From NCBI GenBank assembly GCA_948099385.1, contig CANUEZ040000020.1, positions 9,255,501 to 9,319,500 of the forward strand: a DNA stretch of 64,000 bases, in the 5' to 3' direction. Both the position numbers and the translations under genes were made by a program. Each line of letters starts with the position of its first letter. The first letter of the stretch is position 1. This document shows positions 13,277 through 25,739 of this stretch, one piece after another. The notes below the pieces were generated by a model. It was not told where the DNA came from, ran no database searches, and was given only the letters and a program-made list of their open reading frames with translations. This stretch comes from Fasciola hepatica. Taxonomy: Eukaryota > Platyhelminthes > Trematoda > Plagiorchiida > Fasciolidae.

Positions 13277-13373
13277 CGACCCATAATGCGCAACCAGCTG
13301 AACTCCCCAGATCGTCTTCATGGCAGCCTAGTCAAACTCCAAAGAGGTTTCCCTAAAACAAGGGGTTTCCCCG

Positions 13374-14474
13374 TTGTATCTCCTAATAACACATCTTAGC
13401 CAAAAGATAAAATTGCTTTCGGATTCTCTCAGAAAAGAACAGGAGCTAGATGCCTTAGACCACCCAAATAGGGTGGGAGCACCGGCCAGGCTGATGAAGG
13501 TCAGAAACAAGCCATCAAATCAATCCATTCCATATTTGAATTATAACAACACTTGCTTGGATAACCCTCTATGGATCACGGAGGCTTTCAGTACTTGAGT
13601 TGCGTCCTCCTAAACGAGGGGTAAAACCGCATCCTTACTTTTTCTGAGCTCGGTGACATCGGTAACCTTCTCAACGGCAGAGTTTCACTCTGATGAGATT
13701 CCAGCCCTGGTAGCAAAAACAAGACCATCCTACTAAGCAGGTCCGGAGGCTTTGCCGCCAGCCATTTTCAGTCCAGGTAACGTAGACATTCCAATGTCTT
13801 TGAAACATTCAATTTGTCACTGAGATGCAGTGTTTGCTCTTCCCAATGGATGGCTTCCACTATCACACCTTTACACCGAAAAGGATCGCTTCTAGATCCA
13901 GGTAACTATCTACTGGCGAACCACACTCTGGTCCAGAATCATGGAGAGAATGATTAGGGGAATGATGACAAGCCACCTTCTTAACAGTAATCTAATCAAC
14001 ACTGGTCATCACAGTTTTCTAAAAAACATGTCACATGTGACGTGCATGACAGATTTCCTCAATACGGTCAAGGAGGCTGTCAGCACTGGAAAATTGGATA
14101 TCGTTATCCTTTTGGACACGACCAAAGCGTTCGACCGAGTATCCCACTCCAGGTCGCTGCGGAAGATCAAAGCATATGGAATCCTGGATCTGAAGCTCAC
14201 TTGGATTTCGCCCTATTTATCAGCCCGAAATCAGACAGTACACATGGGTGAAACGTCGTCTAAATCCCTCCCCGCAATTGGTGGTATGATACAAGGTAGT
14301 GTACTCGGCCCACTACTTTTCCTAACGCACCTAAGCAATTTATTAAAAACTTTCCAACGGGTATTTCCCTCTCTGCTTACAGGTGGCTCCAAAACAGTGT
14401 ACAGTTGTGAGCCCGTGGCATTAGCCTCCACCATAGATGACTTTGCAAGGGAATTGCTTCCTCTCAGTCTCTGA
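13374..14474 (+). pseudogene. CR1-type LINE reverse transcriptase, decayed
   Basis: The linker before the polymerase ends with the frame 13,374-13,598, where WITEAFST matches the typical I-A-E-A-F-N motif. KGSLLDPGNY near 13,885 matches the K-G-S-x-x-D-P-x-N-Y-R finger motif in another phase. The frame 13,941-14,474 then reads MERMIRGMM, motif A as LLDTTKAFDRVSHS and motif B as GMIQGSVLGPLLFL. The catalytic motif C (F/Y-A-D-D) is missing: the matching place reads LLTGGSKTVYS. Sequence to about 14,830 still resembles the thumb region with stops. Several frame changes plus the lost Asp pair make it inactive. Confidence 0.75.
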
Positions 14475-14830
14475 AGTAATTTTTGGAAGATGAGATGCTC
14501 CATCGAATTAGCATTCTTATGTATAAGTGGCACGTACCTGCTGAATTATGTGAAATAAACGACCAATTTATACTCAATAACTCTCAGATACGCGGCTTGT
14601 GTCTACTCTATTCGTGTGCGTTTGACTCTTGGTAACACGCAGCCATCCAATTGACTAAGGGGCGGCATACGATCGGTCTCATGCTCCAAAATATCGTGCT
14701 ACCGGAAAGTAAGATGGGCACTTTTGGGTCCCTCTTGTGACCTCTTCTAAAATGCAGCTCAGTTATATATTCGAACGTGCAACAGAGAGACCGAATAGCT
14801 TTTGATAATGTAAAACTGGCACTCACGAGA

Positions 14831-17800
14831 CAGCTTCCATGTTTTGCCTTCCCCTAAATTACATGGAAAGTTGTGATCTGTGGAACATCGATCCCCTATG
14901 GCTGCTCCGCCAAATAATTAAGCTTTTTATTCATTCACAGTATCTTAAAAAACAGATCATGCAGTTCAGCACCTCAAGTAAACCATTTCTTTATTATTTC
15001 TCACGTAACAATGAGTTCTTCGCTTCCGTCCCTTTGCCTAGGCAAGCAATAGATCAAACTCCTTCACCAGCAGGTAAGCAAAATGTGGAACAAGCCAACA
15101 CAAAGCTTTCAGGCACTATGGCCAACATCGGTGGATTTCAAAAAGGAAACATGTTTGGCCTTAACAGTGGACACGCTCGTATTTCAAACGCTCAGGCCTT
15201 TGAGAGGGAGTAGGGTATTTATGGGGCAGAAAACGATTAGACCCACATACGGTTGGCCTCTTCCCAACGGCGATTAAGGAACCCAGTACGCGAACCAGGG
15301 ACTCAGCTGTTCAGTTCCACGATCTAGGACTGCAATGCTGTCTAAGTTCCTCATTGCCAAATATCTGTTTGGGGCGGGCCATCATAGCGGACTATCGCCA
15401 ATTTGGGCCTAAGGTGTTAGATACTAGAATCCACAAACCACGAAGTTTGGCAAAAATCAACTTATGCCTCTAACAAACTCAACACACTTACTCGGTTTCT
15501 TGATCACGTTGGTAGAGCAGCTTGAAGCGCCTCATCTTTGTGCTAGCTGGTGTTTCGGCGAAAATGAACCTTGTTGAATAATCTCCGGCTGTGGTGGACT
15601 CACTGCTCCTGCATTTTTGTCCCACGTAAGCAGCCTTGGCGTTCTGATTTCACTGATATGGCGAGAGCTTCCGCGGCATACCTGTGACCAGCCTGTCTGT
15701 GATTGTCCCCCTGAACAGAGTTGACCATCAGTAAGAAGACACGAACATCAAAAAGTAAGGGATTGGCTTAAAAGCGACAGAAAAAATATCCTGCTGTTTT
15801 GTCTTCCAGGCATACCAGCCTTGTCACGTGTGGTCTACATCTCCGGGCTGCAGTGTTGCTAAGTATTGACTGGCGTGGTTGACCGCTTTCCGACGCGGGT
15901 TGTTATATGCGGCCCACTTTTCGGTCGGGTCGTAGGAGCTGTGGTCATCCACCCAAAGCAGCTCCGCCCTGCCTGACAGACAGATATCCGACGGTTGCTA
16001 AACTATAACAAATAATGAAAGCGTCTCAAAGGTGTTGGTCATTCTTGGAGCCCCACATGATGGATGCCAACTGACGTGTGTCGAGCCACCTCCCTGACTA
16101 AGGCGGGCTCTGGTGCAACCTGTGACGACCGGTCGTGAAAAAATACCCTTAAAACCTTTGGAGTCCCATGTTTTTCTTAACATCACTTACTTGCCTACAC
16201 TATTGACAAGTCTTCAAGCACTATTTGTTTTTATGGACCAATTGTTGTTTGTCCACGCCCAGAGCGCTACTTTGTCATATCCTTGTTCTGGAACTGCGTG
16301 ACGCACGTGCTCCTTGCTCGCAAGCCGCAATTCGGTTTCCCGTTTTTTGAGTCCTTGTAATCTCATAATTGAGGTTTGTACCTGTTTGGTGTCATTGTTC
16401 ATTCAGTAATCTAGTAGCGTAGAATATCACGGATAATCGCCCTTTGATTTCGTGATCCGTTGTAAATTTGACTACGCGGTGCCCAAGCGTGTGCTACACA
16501 GCCCTACACAAGCACTGAATGCAGACAGTAAGAGTTCGCTTCCCTGACGAAGAGTCAGCCCTATCCCGTTCCCACTTCTCACGGTTTTTCGAACCTCACT
16601 TTGGTTTTGTTCTGTTTTATAGTATGCTAAAGGCGGCAAATACGTCGCGGTATCCGTAAAAACAACACTACATCAGATGTCCTCACTTGCATTCAAGTGT
16701 CATTTAAACACGCTAGCAACGTCGAGTAGGAGCGCAGACGGCCTTAGTTCTAGGGTACTCCCCACTAGACCATTTTTCTCCAGTGCATCACCACCGGTAC
16801 CCCTACAGTGTCTTCTACGAACTTACCTTATTGCTCCTCAGATCCTACGCAGCATAGAGCAACCGCTGTACCAGAAGAGACGTAACAAATATAGTGCTAC
16901 TCGAACAAGGCACCGGTCCCATCCGCTCACTTACTGGTCTTCCAGACCTATCTTATCGTCTTGGTGCTGACCAGCTTTCTGCATAAGCAAAAAGGTATTG
17001 GGGTTACTATCTCTAATCTTTTAACTGTAAAGCCTTGGGTTCCTTAGAATCTGGGCACTGCCACACCAAAGTGCAAACCACTGATCCTTTGGAAAGCATG
17101 CACAGATGCGCACCCATTGTAAAGAACAAATACCGAAAACCCTTCCAAACTTTCTACCCGCTTCGTGAATTGGACTGTATTTAACATTACTTTGAAAAGC
17201 TCGCCCATACACTACACTTTTGCACGTTTGTTTGTTCATGTGGGGCATCCGAATTTGGCCTTGAACCGTTTCTGACAGCCGTGCTTGTGCCACGGGGCTT
17301 TGAACCTTTGGGTTTTACTGTTGAGTCTATTTGGCAGCCTACCTAAAGCTTGCATATATTTGTGCCTTTTGTGATTTCCAATTAAGTACCGTTGTAACGG
17401 TAAATCATTGAACTGAGTGAAATTCCCACGCAGTCTCTTTTTCTCACTCCCGTAGCTCTAATCAGCTCGTTACCCGGTCCTTCCCAACCAATCCAACCTT
17501 CACGTTTTCCCTTCCTTTCACATGGTGAACCGGTTACCTGGCCTCGGTTCACCTACCGTCTTCCTACATGTGCTCTTTTACGGTGGACCGATTTCCCATT
17601 GCGGTTAATCCAGAAGCCTACGACCTCCAAGTCTTGTGCGTCATAGGGGCCCGACCTCGCGTATCATGCTTGCATTTGTTCGTTTTCGGCTTCCTCACTT
17701 GAGCCGTATGAGTGACCTTTGTAACCTCCTTCCAAGTTGCAGATCATTCCGCGCCTGCGTGACGGTCCAGGTCGAGCGTGAGTGTGATTCTTCTGGTCCT

Positions 17801-19150
17801 TGTTTGATCCAATTTCATGATCATACCTGTCTCTCCATCTCATGTACACTTAACACTCTCCCTGATTGGTCAGTTGTTCTTCCCATGAAAGATGGGTTTC
17901 ACCCTATCCCAATGACTCCGCCCCGTACTGCTCGGCATACGTTCCCCTACAGACCTTTCAGAAGATTTAAAGTATACTCCCGGACCCTTGTGACCGGATG
18001 GTCCGGTAAATTGAGGTATGTTGCTTGAGATTCCGATTATACACGTAGTTAACCCACTCGCCTTATTCGATTTGGGTTTTGGGTTCTTGTCCTACGAGTC
18101 ACTTATTCACTAAACAGAGGTTCAGTTACAACCGTAGAAAACACGAATCAACCTTTTTCTGGTTTTGGGATTCGTTTGAATTGGCTGCGCGTTGCTTGAC
18201 TTGCGAGAGTTGATTTACACCCAGTGTACGCGACTTTGCTTGCTCGTAGCACTAAAGCTCGATCCCCCTGCAAACCTGCTCTCCGCAATCTTTTGAAAAC
18301 CAAGAGCAGAGTGTGGAATGAATTCCAGTGACCGCTTAGGTGAAATTTCATCCTCGTCCTGTTCCCATAAACCTAACCGAATCACTATTATTTGTTCTCA
18401 TTTATTATCATAACCCACTGCTTGAACCAAGTCCAGACAGCAAACCCCGCTTGTTTCAGGTTCGTCCTCTCCCACTATCTCGGTCCCAACAATGGTCGAT
18501 CAAGGATTACACTTTGACTCTTGCCGACGGATGCCTAAGTTGAACATTTCATAGCAACCAGGATAGCGATCAAGCCACAAGAAATAAAATACCCCAACTG
18601 CTTATCAGTAGATCGATTGGCGTCTTTTAACACAAAGCTTTTCTGGCTGACATCACTGTTGATGCCTACACAAATAGCAGTTCACGTTCCACCCGCTACC
18701 TCACTGGCCAGTGGCAGTCATCGGTTTCATCCGTCACATCGCGATGAGTGATCGACACATCCTTTACCCCGCCAGATGAACCGTACCCACAGGATGATGC
18801 ACATTAGAAATGACAATCCCTCCCTGGTTATTGCCGGATCCTGTCCGTAGTACAGCCGGAATAAGTAACAACGAGATTTGTTATTCATAAAATTTCGATA
18901 TACCATCCGAACGCGAGACTACTTATCTTTCTCATCCGTGGTTCCAAACAATGAGCCTGAATAACACTGAGGCTCAATAATCAGTACATATTTGTCAGCC
19001 CATCCCGAGTGTAGTTTTATACCATTTGTTTCATACCTCCTTCCCGAATGTACTTCCATATATTTTTTTATTTCTCCCTGCTCAAAACCTACTCCTATCT
19101 CAGAATCCAAGTAATCCTCCAGTTTCAGTGGCCTGCACTATTTTGGTTTA
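14831..19150. other. No gene recognised; partly pyrimidine-rich
   Basis: I see no supported gene. The frame 14,839-15,213 has no motif and follows directly on the LINE relic. The stretch 16.6-18.5 kb returns to the C/T-rich composition of 8-12 kb, with stop-poor frames (16,677-16,970 and 17,636-18,028) that I attribute to composition. A 64 bp unit at 18,131-18,194 recurs at 20,327. Confidence 0.45.
18131..18194 (+). repeat. 64 bp direct repeat, copy 1
   Basis: This unit begins ACCGTAGAAA and contains TTCTGGTTTTGGG followed by TTGGCTGCGC. A copy in the same orientation lies at 20,327-20,390, at roughly three-quarters identity by eye. The two copies sit either side of the pyrimidine-to-purine switch near 19.15 kb. 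Confidence 0.5.
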
Positions 19151-22100
19151 CAACGCATCATTAGCACTGTGTATTGGCGATTCATGTCATAATCTAGAGG
19201 ATGGATTCGGAGAGCCCCGAGCTGGCCGTCGATTGAAGAGGAGGCGCAAACAGAAAGCCACAGTCCAACTCACGGGCTGCTGGGGTATGACGGGGAAAGT
19301 TCTCAGAGAGGCGAGTGATTGGGATCAGAGATAGGCATCAACAGTGAACACATCTGAAGAAGGTAAGGTGCTGGGAGCAGTGCTTTCTGACGCGGGATGG
19401 GGTCAAGTCGCAAAATGGTCGGATGGATCTATCTCAGGGGTGCTTGAGAATGTTAGTAAATGATGGATGCATCAGGGAGGAGGGGAGGTGGTTGCATAAC
19501 TCTACATTGTCGGGGTGTATTGGTTTCTGCCGACCGGAGCTATGGGGGTGGGGGTTGGGTGAGGCAGGCAGAAAAGCATATCACGCCTGAATGGTAGGGG
19601 TAAAAGAATAAACCAAGACTCCCAAGTTGACAAAACTCTTCATGAAGCGAGCACAACAGGCGTCATCTGCCATCATAAGTGCGCCAGCATGTCGCTGCTG
19701 ACGCCCTACATGGTTGGTTTCTGACGGAAAAGGCGACAGACCGGAAGCGCCCCATTGCCCCAGAGCCGACTACGTCATGCATGTCACATTACGAAACCGA
19801 AGAAATTATTTTATCCGGGATGAGGTAGCCGGGTTGCGAAGGGTTCCCGAGTTGAATGCCAATGTGAGCTTCGACTGGGTGACGGGCGTATAACCAATGG
19901 GCAGTTGTATGCCTGAGCCGGAATGATGGCGGAAGTATTACCCAGGGCGGTAGGAAGCCATAGAAGGTTTTGTGCCCAAGGCAGGGGAGCCGGGAAAGGA
20001 TGTCTTGAAGAGAAATGCATTCTGAGTGGGTGTGACGTACATGCGTGGAAATCTTCCCTAGCCGTTGTCATATATTTGTAATGTTGGGACTATGCTCTTT
20101 ATCTTATTGACCCTCGAACAAGTACAGCATGCATCAATCACTACACTTCAAAATTTGTTTATATTTGGCTCAAGTAATGTGGCATAATTTTGATTTGAAC
20201 TTAGACTGCGGTGACGGTGGCACCTGACATTGAACTTTTGTTGAACTATGGTACTCGTTGCTAGACGTTGTGGCAGTACAGTTGAGGTTCGCATATATTT
20301 ATATGCGCGAAACTTGTTAATCCAGCACCGTAGAAACTACCATTCAATCTTGTTCTGGTTTTGGGCTTCGTTTTGATTTGGCTACGCCTTACTCACAGTC
20401 TCAATAACCGTTAAAGTGAGTCGCAGCCGAGGATCAGCGATTAGTTGCAGAAGCGAAATAAAGGGGCACCTATACAGGAAGTCCGAGGGACTAACTGGTA
20501 AGACGTGAGTACGAGCCGTGCAGTGGGGGAAGATCAGCGCACGGGCTATTACCCTCGGCTAATTCACTGTGAAGGAGGAAGAAAGCCACGAGCAGGAAGG
20601 GAGGAAAGGACGCAAGCAGATCTGAGGATGCGTAAGTAGTGAAAGCAGTGATTATTGGGCAGAGGACGCGCTTAACTCATATGGCAGAGATCAATGAATA
20701 TAAGCCCCTTGGCATGGTTGGAGATCGAAGTTCGATCAAACACTGATATATCTTGGTTGAGGTTTTAGTCACTCGCGCTGTCAACAATTCGTCTTTATGA
20801 AAACCGATTTGTGCCCGTTTGCGGATTCCACCATCTGCTTCCGCTGAAACTGTAGTATTCATAAAACGCGCCTAGCACGAAAAGGTTAACAAAACCGAAC
20901 GGATGCGAAGGAATCACTTGCTGTTTGACCAGTATTTTCATCTTCCTTATATTATCCTTGCGGTGGCTTAGAGGTCCGCCTAAACATCCATTAGGATGTT
21001 GACCACCGGGTTTTTCACGCAGACGTTTATGCCTTGGAACATTGGCTCGAGATTCGTGAAATTTTCTGCCGGTGTAGATAATCGAGGTTACGTGAGCGTA
21101 GGGATAGAGGAGATCGGCACATCCTACGGTTCACGCACAAAGAGCACCTGCAAGTTGACATTTCAGAGGTTGTTTGGGATATCAGTGGCATCAACTCTGA
21201 AGATGGAAGTCCCCACGAACAAGGCCTGTGTCATTTCCGCGTACGGAATCGGAATGTCTGAAGATTATCTCTTACGGTCTTAACCTAACAATGGAGTCAC
21301 CCGTAAAGCCACGACTTCAATCCAATGAAAACCGAAATAATCTCGTGATAGAACACCAATAATAACGTAAATAACTAGTTCAATAAATTTTACAGACCTC
21401 GAAGAGTGAGGTACCTAGTCGATAGCGTCATCCGCAGGCACTGAAATATAGTGCGTCATTCAGGAACAAAAGTAAATAAGGCAATAGTTCACAACTTGCC
21501 AGGGGAAATCAGGACATCTGCGGCTTTGTATGAGTCCATCATGAGAGTAATATGTTGTGTTCATGCTCAAAGCAAGCGGAAGTTTGATTGTACACAGGAG
21601 GTTCAGGCACTAGCGCAATTAAGGTGGCTAACTGTCCACTGGTGATGATCCATCAGAAGGAGTGCTGGATGCGCGTTCGTGATGAAGCAGTATACAGGCT
21701 GGGTCTGACTCCCGTCTGACTAGGGTTAATACATGCGCGCTTCGGTGCATGTTTGTAGCAGGCGGATCGAAAAGAACTACCAATCGGTGAAGGAAACCGT
21801 GACCCACACGGTGTCAAGCAAGGGACTGAGTATGTGTGTGCGTTTGCTTCGATAAAAGAGAACTAGTCAGAATGTACACAACCGAATTGGGCGAGAAGTC
21901 AGCGCCCAGGCTCCCAGCGATGCAGCCGCGTGCCTATCAGGTAGACCGCGTGATTGATAAGGTCGACCTGCACCGAGTCATGCCTCAAACCTACAACTGG
22001 ACTGAGAAGGGGCGAGTACCAACGGGGCCAAAGCTGGCCCGGTTGGAGTAAAGCAGAAGACTAAAATACAGGCATGATTCTGGCGAACAGAATTGCCAGC

Positions 22101-22450
22101 AAATGAGTCAAGTTGGAATTTGCAATGAGAGTTACGTCGTTCTTTTGCCTGGCTATCGAGGAATTTGTTCCGCACTGGTAGTTTTTCCTGCGTACGGCAT
22201 TGACTGTGGCATGGTGTTCCGGTCACATTCCTTCGTACTCTTGCGGAACTGAGTAAGGCGGAATGATCACAGCGAGCCGTCGCTCGCGTCGTCTTCGGAT
22301 TACATGTGATCAGGTACGAAGGTCATCCCAGGTGGCCGGATTTTTCGTGAAGGTCTTTGGTGGAGTCAAAGGCGGTCGCCTGCAGACCAAACACGTTTTC
22401 GGCGGACAGTTAAGATATGGTTGACGGAGTACGCTCTTTGGAGCGGGTGC
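19150..22450. other. Purine-rich stretch without recognisable gene
   Basis: The + strand here is rich in A and G: the 60 bases from 20,581 contain 45 purines. This is the mirror image of the C/T-rich stretches to the left. No reading frame has a recognisable motif on either strand. It may be the same type of sequence inserted in the opposite orientation, but I could not align it to the left-hand stretches by eye. Confidence 0.45.
20327..20390 (+). repeat. 64 bp direct repeat, copy 2
   Basis: Partner of 18,131-18,194. It begins ACCGTAGAAA and contains TTCTGGTTTTGGGCTTCG then TTGGCTACGC. Sequence outside these 64 bp does not obviously match. Confidence 0.5.
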
Positions 22451-23526
22451 TACCGCACCCTAGGTCATCCGTTGGCTCCAATGAAGCGACTTTCTGCCTA
22501 TTGTTGATACACCCCATCTCAAGGACAATGGCGAGTCTATCGGGTGCTTCTCCGGCAGAATTGATGGAAGATAAGAATGTACACAACTTCGATCGATATC
22601 TGAACGTCCATCTGAAAAGAAGGTATCAGACCTAGTCCGCCAGTGTTGGGGTGAATAGGTTAGTACTGGGAGCTACCTCACTGCCTCTAGTTCAAAAGGC
22701 TGAAGAGAAACAATAGGGGTTGCAGCGCGAAAGATCTGAACTTTACTGAATATTGACAAAGCATTTTTTCGGGTACTTCTGTTGCCCTATGAACCGCAGA
22801 ATAGTGCGATCTTTGTTCCATAGATTACCTGGTCAGACCCTTACGTAAAACTGCGATTTACCAACTCGGAATCTTGCTGCAATCTCTCTGGTACTTTCGT
22901 CGAATAAGAATGATAGCACAGACACAACGTGAAAAATAGACTACCATCTCCACTTGATTTTCACCAATAACGAATTGAATACTTGTCGTCCTAATCCCTT
23001 TCGTGAAAATTACTTCCGCTAATTCATCGGAAGACCGACATAACCACAAGAGAAGTTTTTTTGTGTGTATTTAAAACTTTCTGGTTTTTCTTTTGAGGCT
23101 ATTTGTTTTGGTGTTTAGATTTCAAGGTCGTCTGAAGGTCGAGAACTGACTATTTTGCAAAATCAGCTGTTGCTGGCTGTTGCCGGCGTTGTCTGCTGTT
23201 GAGTGGAATATTGTTAACGGTGGTGAAGAAGACAGTCCTATGATTACGCAGAAAATCTTTTTGTCGCTGTGCCTTTTGAATTTCGGCAAGAAAGTCTCCA
23301 CAGTCTTTTGCTGAAAAGCATGAAACTAAGAACGTAAACCATCGCACTTCTCAGTCATTTCCTCTGGTTGCATTATTGAGGTAAGTGGGCCATTCATGTG
23401 CTCAGTATTTTATTAACATTGTTTTCAACAATCCACCCAGACTTGATTGTATGTAATGTGGAAACTGCGCCCTTGGGTGTACTCTTTCTCGAATTTGTGT
23501 TTCGCTTCGTCCTTGTTTGTATACAG
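22451..23526. other. No confident gene; possible short 5' exon with GTAAGT donor
   Basis: Mostly featureless. A strong donor consensus, GAG followed by GTAAGT, occurs on + at 23,381, and the preceding bases are open for 17 codons in the phase that would continue into the candidate exon at 23,527. The start of such an exon cannot be placed. On the minus strand a frame at 22,858-23,049 is open but has no motif. Confidence 0.2.
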
Positions 23527-23740
23527 CTCCAGTTCAAAAGTAATTGGAATCTTTCCTTATCGACGCACTCTAATAAGCGCTTCGGTGATGAAAAGTCATC
23601 ATTCGTCAAGATAATCCCGAAAAGATCTCCAGAAGTCCCCAAAAATTCTCGAAACCGCGCTGTTAGAAACACCGGTTATCCGTGGGGACTATTTTCAACA
23701 CTGACAATGCAGCGGCTGCTGTGCTTTGATTTTATTTTCG
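23527..23740 (+). CDS. Candidate internal exon, unknown protein
   Basis: A 214 bp stretch is open in one phase only (71 codons) and bounded by good splice signals: a pyrimidine-rich tract ending TTTGTATACAG before it and TTTTCG followed by GTAAGC after it. The predicted peptide begins LQFKSNWNLSL and is basic in the middle (VKIIPKRSPEV). I do not recognise the protein. The upstream donor at 23,381 would leave an intron of about 146 bp, a size plausible for flatworms. The exon ends one base into a codon, compatible with the segment at 23,923. The chance of a 71-codon open frame here is a few percent, so it is suggestive only. Confidence 0.3.
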
Positions 23741-23922
23741 GTAAGCAATGCGGCATTACTTCATTGTAGGTTGTTATTTTGTTAACAATTGTTTGTGAAT
23801 AGAATATAATTTTTAATCATCCTTAAAAACTACGTGGCATGACCCACGTAATTTTTCGTGCCGGATATTCTCACATACTGTAATATTTTACAAAGAAGTA
23901 AGAGCAGGCTTCCATGTTTCAG

Positions 23923-24003
23923 ACTATACTCAACGAAATTGGCGAAATTGTTCAACTTCAGTCTTCATTCTCCCTGTTGGAAGACAGAGAGAAACAGCCC
24001 GTG
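23923..24003 (+). CDS. Candidate internal exon following 23,527-23,740
   Basis: An acceptor-like CTTCCATGTTTCAG precedes 23,923, and CCCGT followed by GTATGA could be the donor at 24,004. The phase left by the upstream candidate exon is open here (peptide YTQRNWRNCSTSVFILPVG). A second phase is also open and reads TILNEIGEIVQLQ to a TGA near 24,021. With two open phases the evidence is weak. The next acceptor (TTCTTGTTATTTCAG before 24,573) continues the first phase to a TAA at 24,641. Unknown protein; may be chance. Confidence 0.2.
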
Positions 24004-24572
24004 TATGATCCTCCACATTGACCCTTTAGTGTAACGCTTAGGAAGCTTCCCCTTTCAATGCCTGGCATTGTGTAATGAGACCTCGTTTAGACCGGGCGCT
24101 GTCCTTCCACTCCATCACCACCACCGGTTAAGCGTTCCAAAGTTTACTCGGCCTCCGTGAAAGACGATTTGCCTGTGGTAAACCAGTCGATGGAAGCTTT
24201 CCCAGCGTTAGGGAATGGCTTCATATGTAGTCGTTTTTCTGCATTTTGGAAATGGTCCTTTAAATGTTCCCTAAGTGACTGTTTAGGAAATAATTGCTGT
24301 CTTTTGTGAACCGGAACGTTAAACTAAAGTGTTTTTCGTACAAGGAAAACTGTTTACGCCTCATGTCTTTCTGAACCAAATAGCATGAAAAATTTGTGTG
24401 AAACTGCATAATAAAATGGTTCATTGTGGGATATTTTTGGAACTAAGGGTGCACTTCTGTGCTGACTGGATTGTTTCACTTCCGTGTAACATTCCGTGCA
24501 GGACTACTAACGACAACAATAGACGTCTGCAATACCAGCTTACTAGAACATCGTTTTTTCTTGTTATTTCAG

Positions 24573-24641
24573 TATCGAGAAACTCGGCGAGTGCTGCGGC
24601 TTAATAATGTGACAGTTCTCAACACCAGTAAAACTGCTTAA
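24573..24641 (+). CDS. Candidate terminal exon
   Basis: A strong polypyrimidine acceptor (TTTTTTCTTGTTATTTCAG) precedes 24,573. The phase compatible with 23,923-24,003 reads YRETRRVLRLNNVTVLNTS and ends at TAA, 24,639-24,641. It is only 23 codons, so the open frame means little by itself. Alternative use of GTAAAA at 24,628 as a donor is possible. Confidence 0.18.
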   Translation, partial: YRETRRVLRLNNVTVLNTSKTA

Positions 24642-25234
24642 CTGGTTTGGACTAGTCTAAAAATGAAATTCAAATTCATTCGTGAAACAAGAAGTGCTTA
24701 CCTAGATGACTCGCAAAAATTCGGCGAATGTTTTTTTAAAGTGCAACGATAATCAGTAAATAATAGCTTCATTAGGAAGGTCACAACGTTTTGCTTTTGA
24801 GAAATGTTTACAATTGGGAATTTCAGGCAACTTAGAGTTTCCAAAGTGATAACAGAACCCTCAGGATTTTAGGGTATTTGTTAAACTGTTGAGAATCATT
24901 TTGCTAATAACATGGACCGTTACAATACGATTACACTACATTTATAGTAGCAATAACTCTGAGCAAGCAAATAAGCAGCTTTTCAGGAAATTGATGAAAT
25001 AACGGCAAGTTTATTTCTTTAAAATAAGATCCCCTGAGGATTATAAATATCGATAAATAAGTACTCAAGATATAACGCTCAAATTTCTCGAGAGTTTTAT
25101 CGAAACTAAAATGTTGACCCAGAAAAAGTTGATTGCTTCTTTCTATCTCTCATTCTTTTTATAATTTAATAATGGTACATTGTTTCAGGAAGGGAGCTAC
25201 GGCTAATTAGAGGTTGCTTTTTGGGAGCGATTGG
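24642..25234. other. No gene recognised
   Basis: AT-rich sequence with many short A and T runs. The only item of note is a minus-strand ATG-started frame of 24 codons ending at a GTAAGC donor (24,701-24,772), which is too short to call. Confidence 0.4.
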
Positions 25235-25318
25235 TAGCGGCAGCAGTATTTGAACCCTGGACGGAAGGGTCAAAAGCCCACCATGATAACCCATTGGTCA
25301 CCGTGGGGCATGAAGTTA
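25235..25318 (-). repeat. tRNA-derived SINE head
   Basis: Read on the minus strand, the segment has an A-box-like TGACCAATGGG and, about 40 bases later, a B-box-like GGTTCAAATACTG (25,245-25,258), the two internal RNA polymerase III promoter elements. It cannot fold as a clean tRNA acceptor stem with CCA end, so it is a SINE head rather than a tRNA gene. No copy of its 3' part was found elsewhere in the window. Confidence 0.45.
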
Positions 25319-25739
25319 GGCCATTGAGCGATTTATACTAATCATAACTGTCGTAAAATCTAATAGTTTCTAGTTCACTGTAGTTTTCAGAGATGCATTG
25401 GGAATAAAAACCGACTAGTTTTATGCGAGAGTGAAGTCATTAGATGACTTATGAAGCAAAAAACACGAACCATACAAGATATTTTTCACTCCGAATGCCT
25501 CAGTATGGTCAAGGGCGAATGTTCTAGGTTTCAGGACGGTTACTTTTCGTGAAGCCCTTCGAAGTACTCCCAAATGACCATTCGTCTGTTACAGCTTCTG
25601 TCAACGAGGTCCTACTCAGTCTTCTCGTGGTGTAGGTGTTCCCACCAAAGTGAGGGGACAAATCGAATGCCCGACAGTCTCCACTGGGTTGACTGACTGA
25701 TGGTCGGTCTAGGGGAAATAGTTGAACCTTGCTTCTAAG

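Larger units (their letters stand above)
12463..14830 (+). mobile_element. CR1-like non-LTR retrotransposon relic
   Basis: This span holds the endonuclease and reverse transcriptase of one ORF2 in the order expected for CR1-clade LINEs, which flatworms are known to carry. The 5' end is unclear because pyrimidine-rich DNA precedes it. The decayed ORF1-like stretch at 7.5-9.2 kb may or may not belong to it. The 3' end fades near 14,830. No target-site duplication was seen. Clade was judged from motif style, not from a tree. Confidence 0.65.

Noticed and set aside
24701..24772. Minus first exon of 24 codons ending at GTAAGC
   Set aside because: It is too short to distinguish from chance and no partner exon was found.
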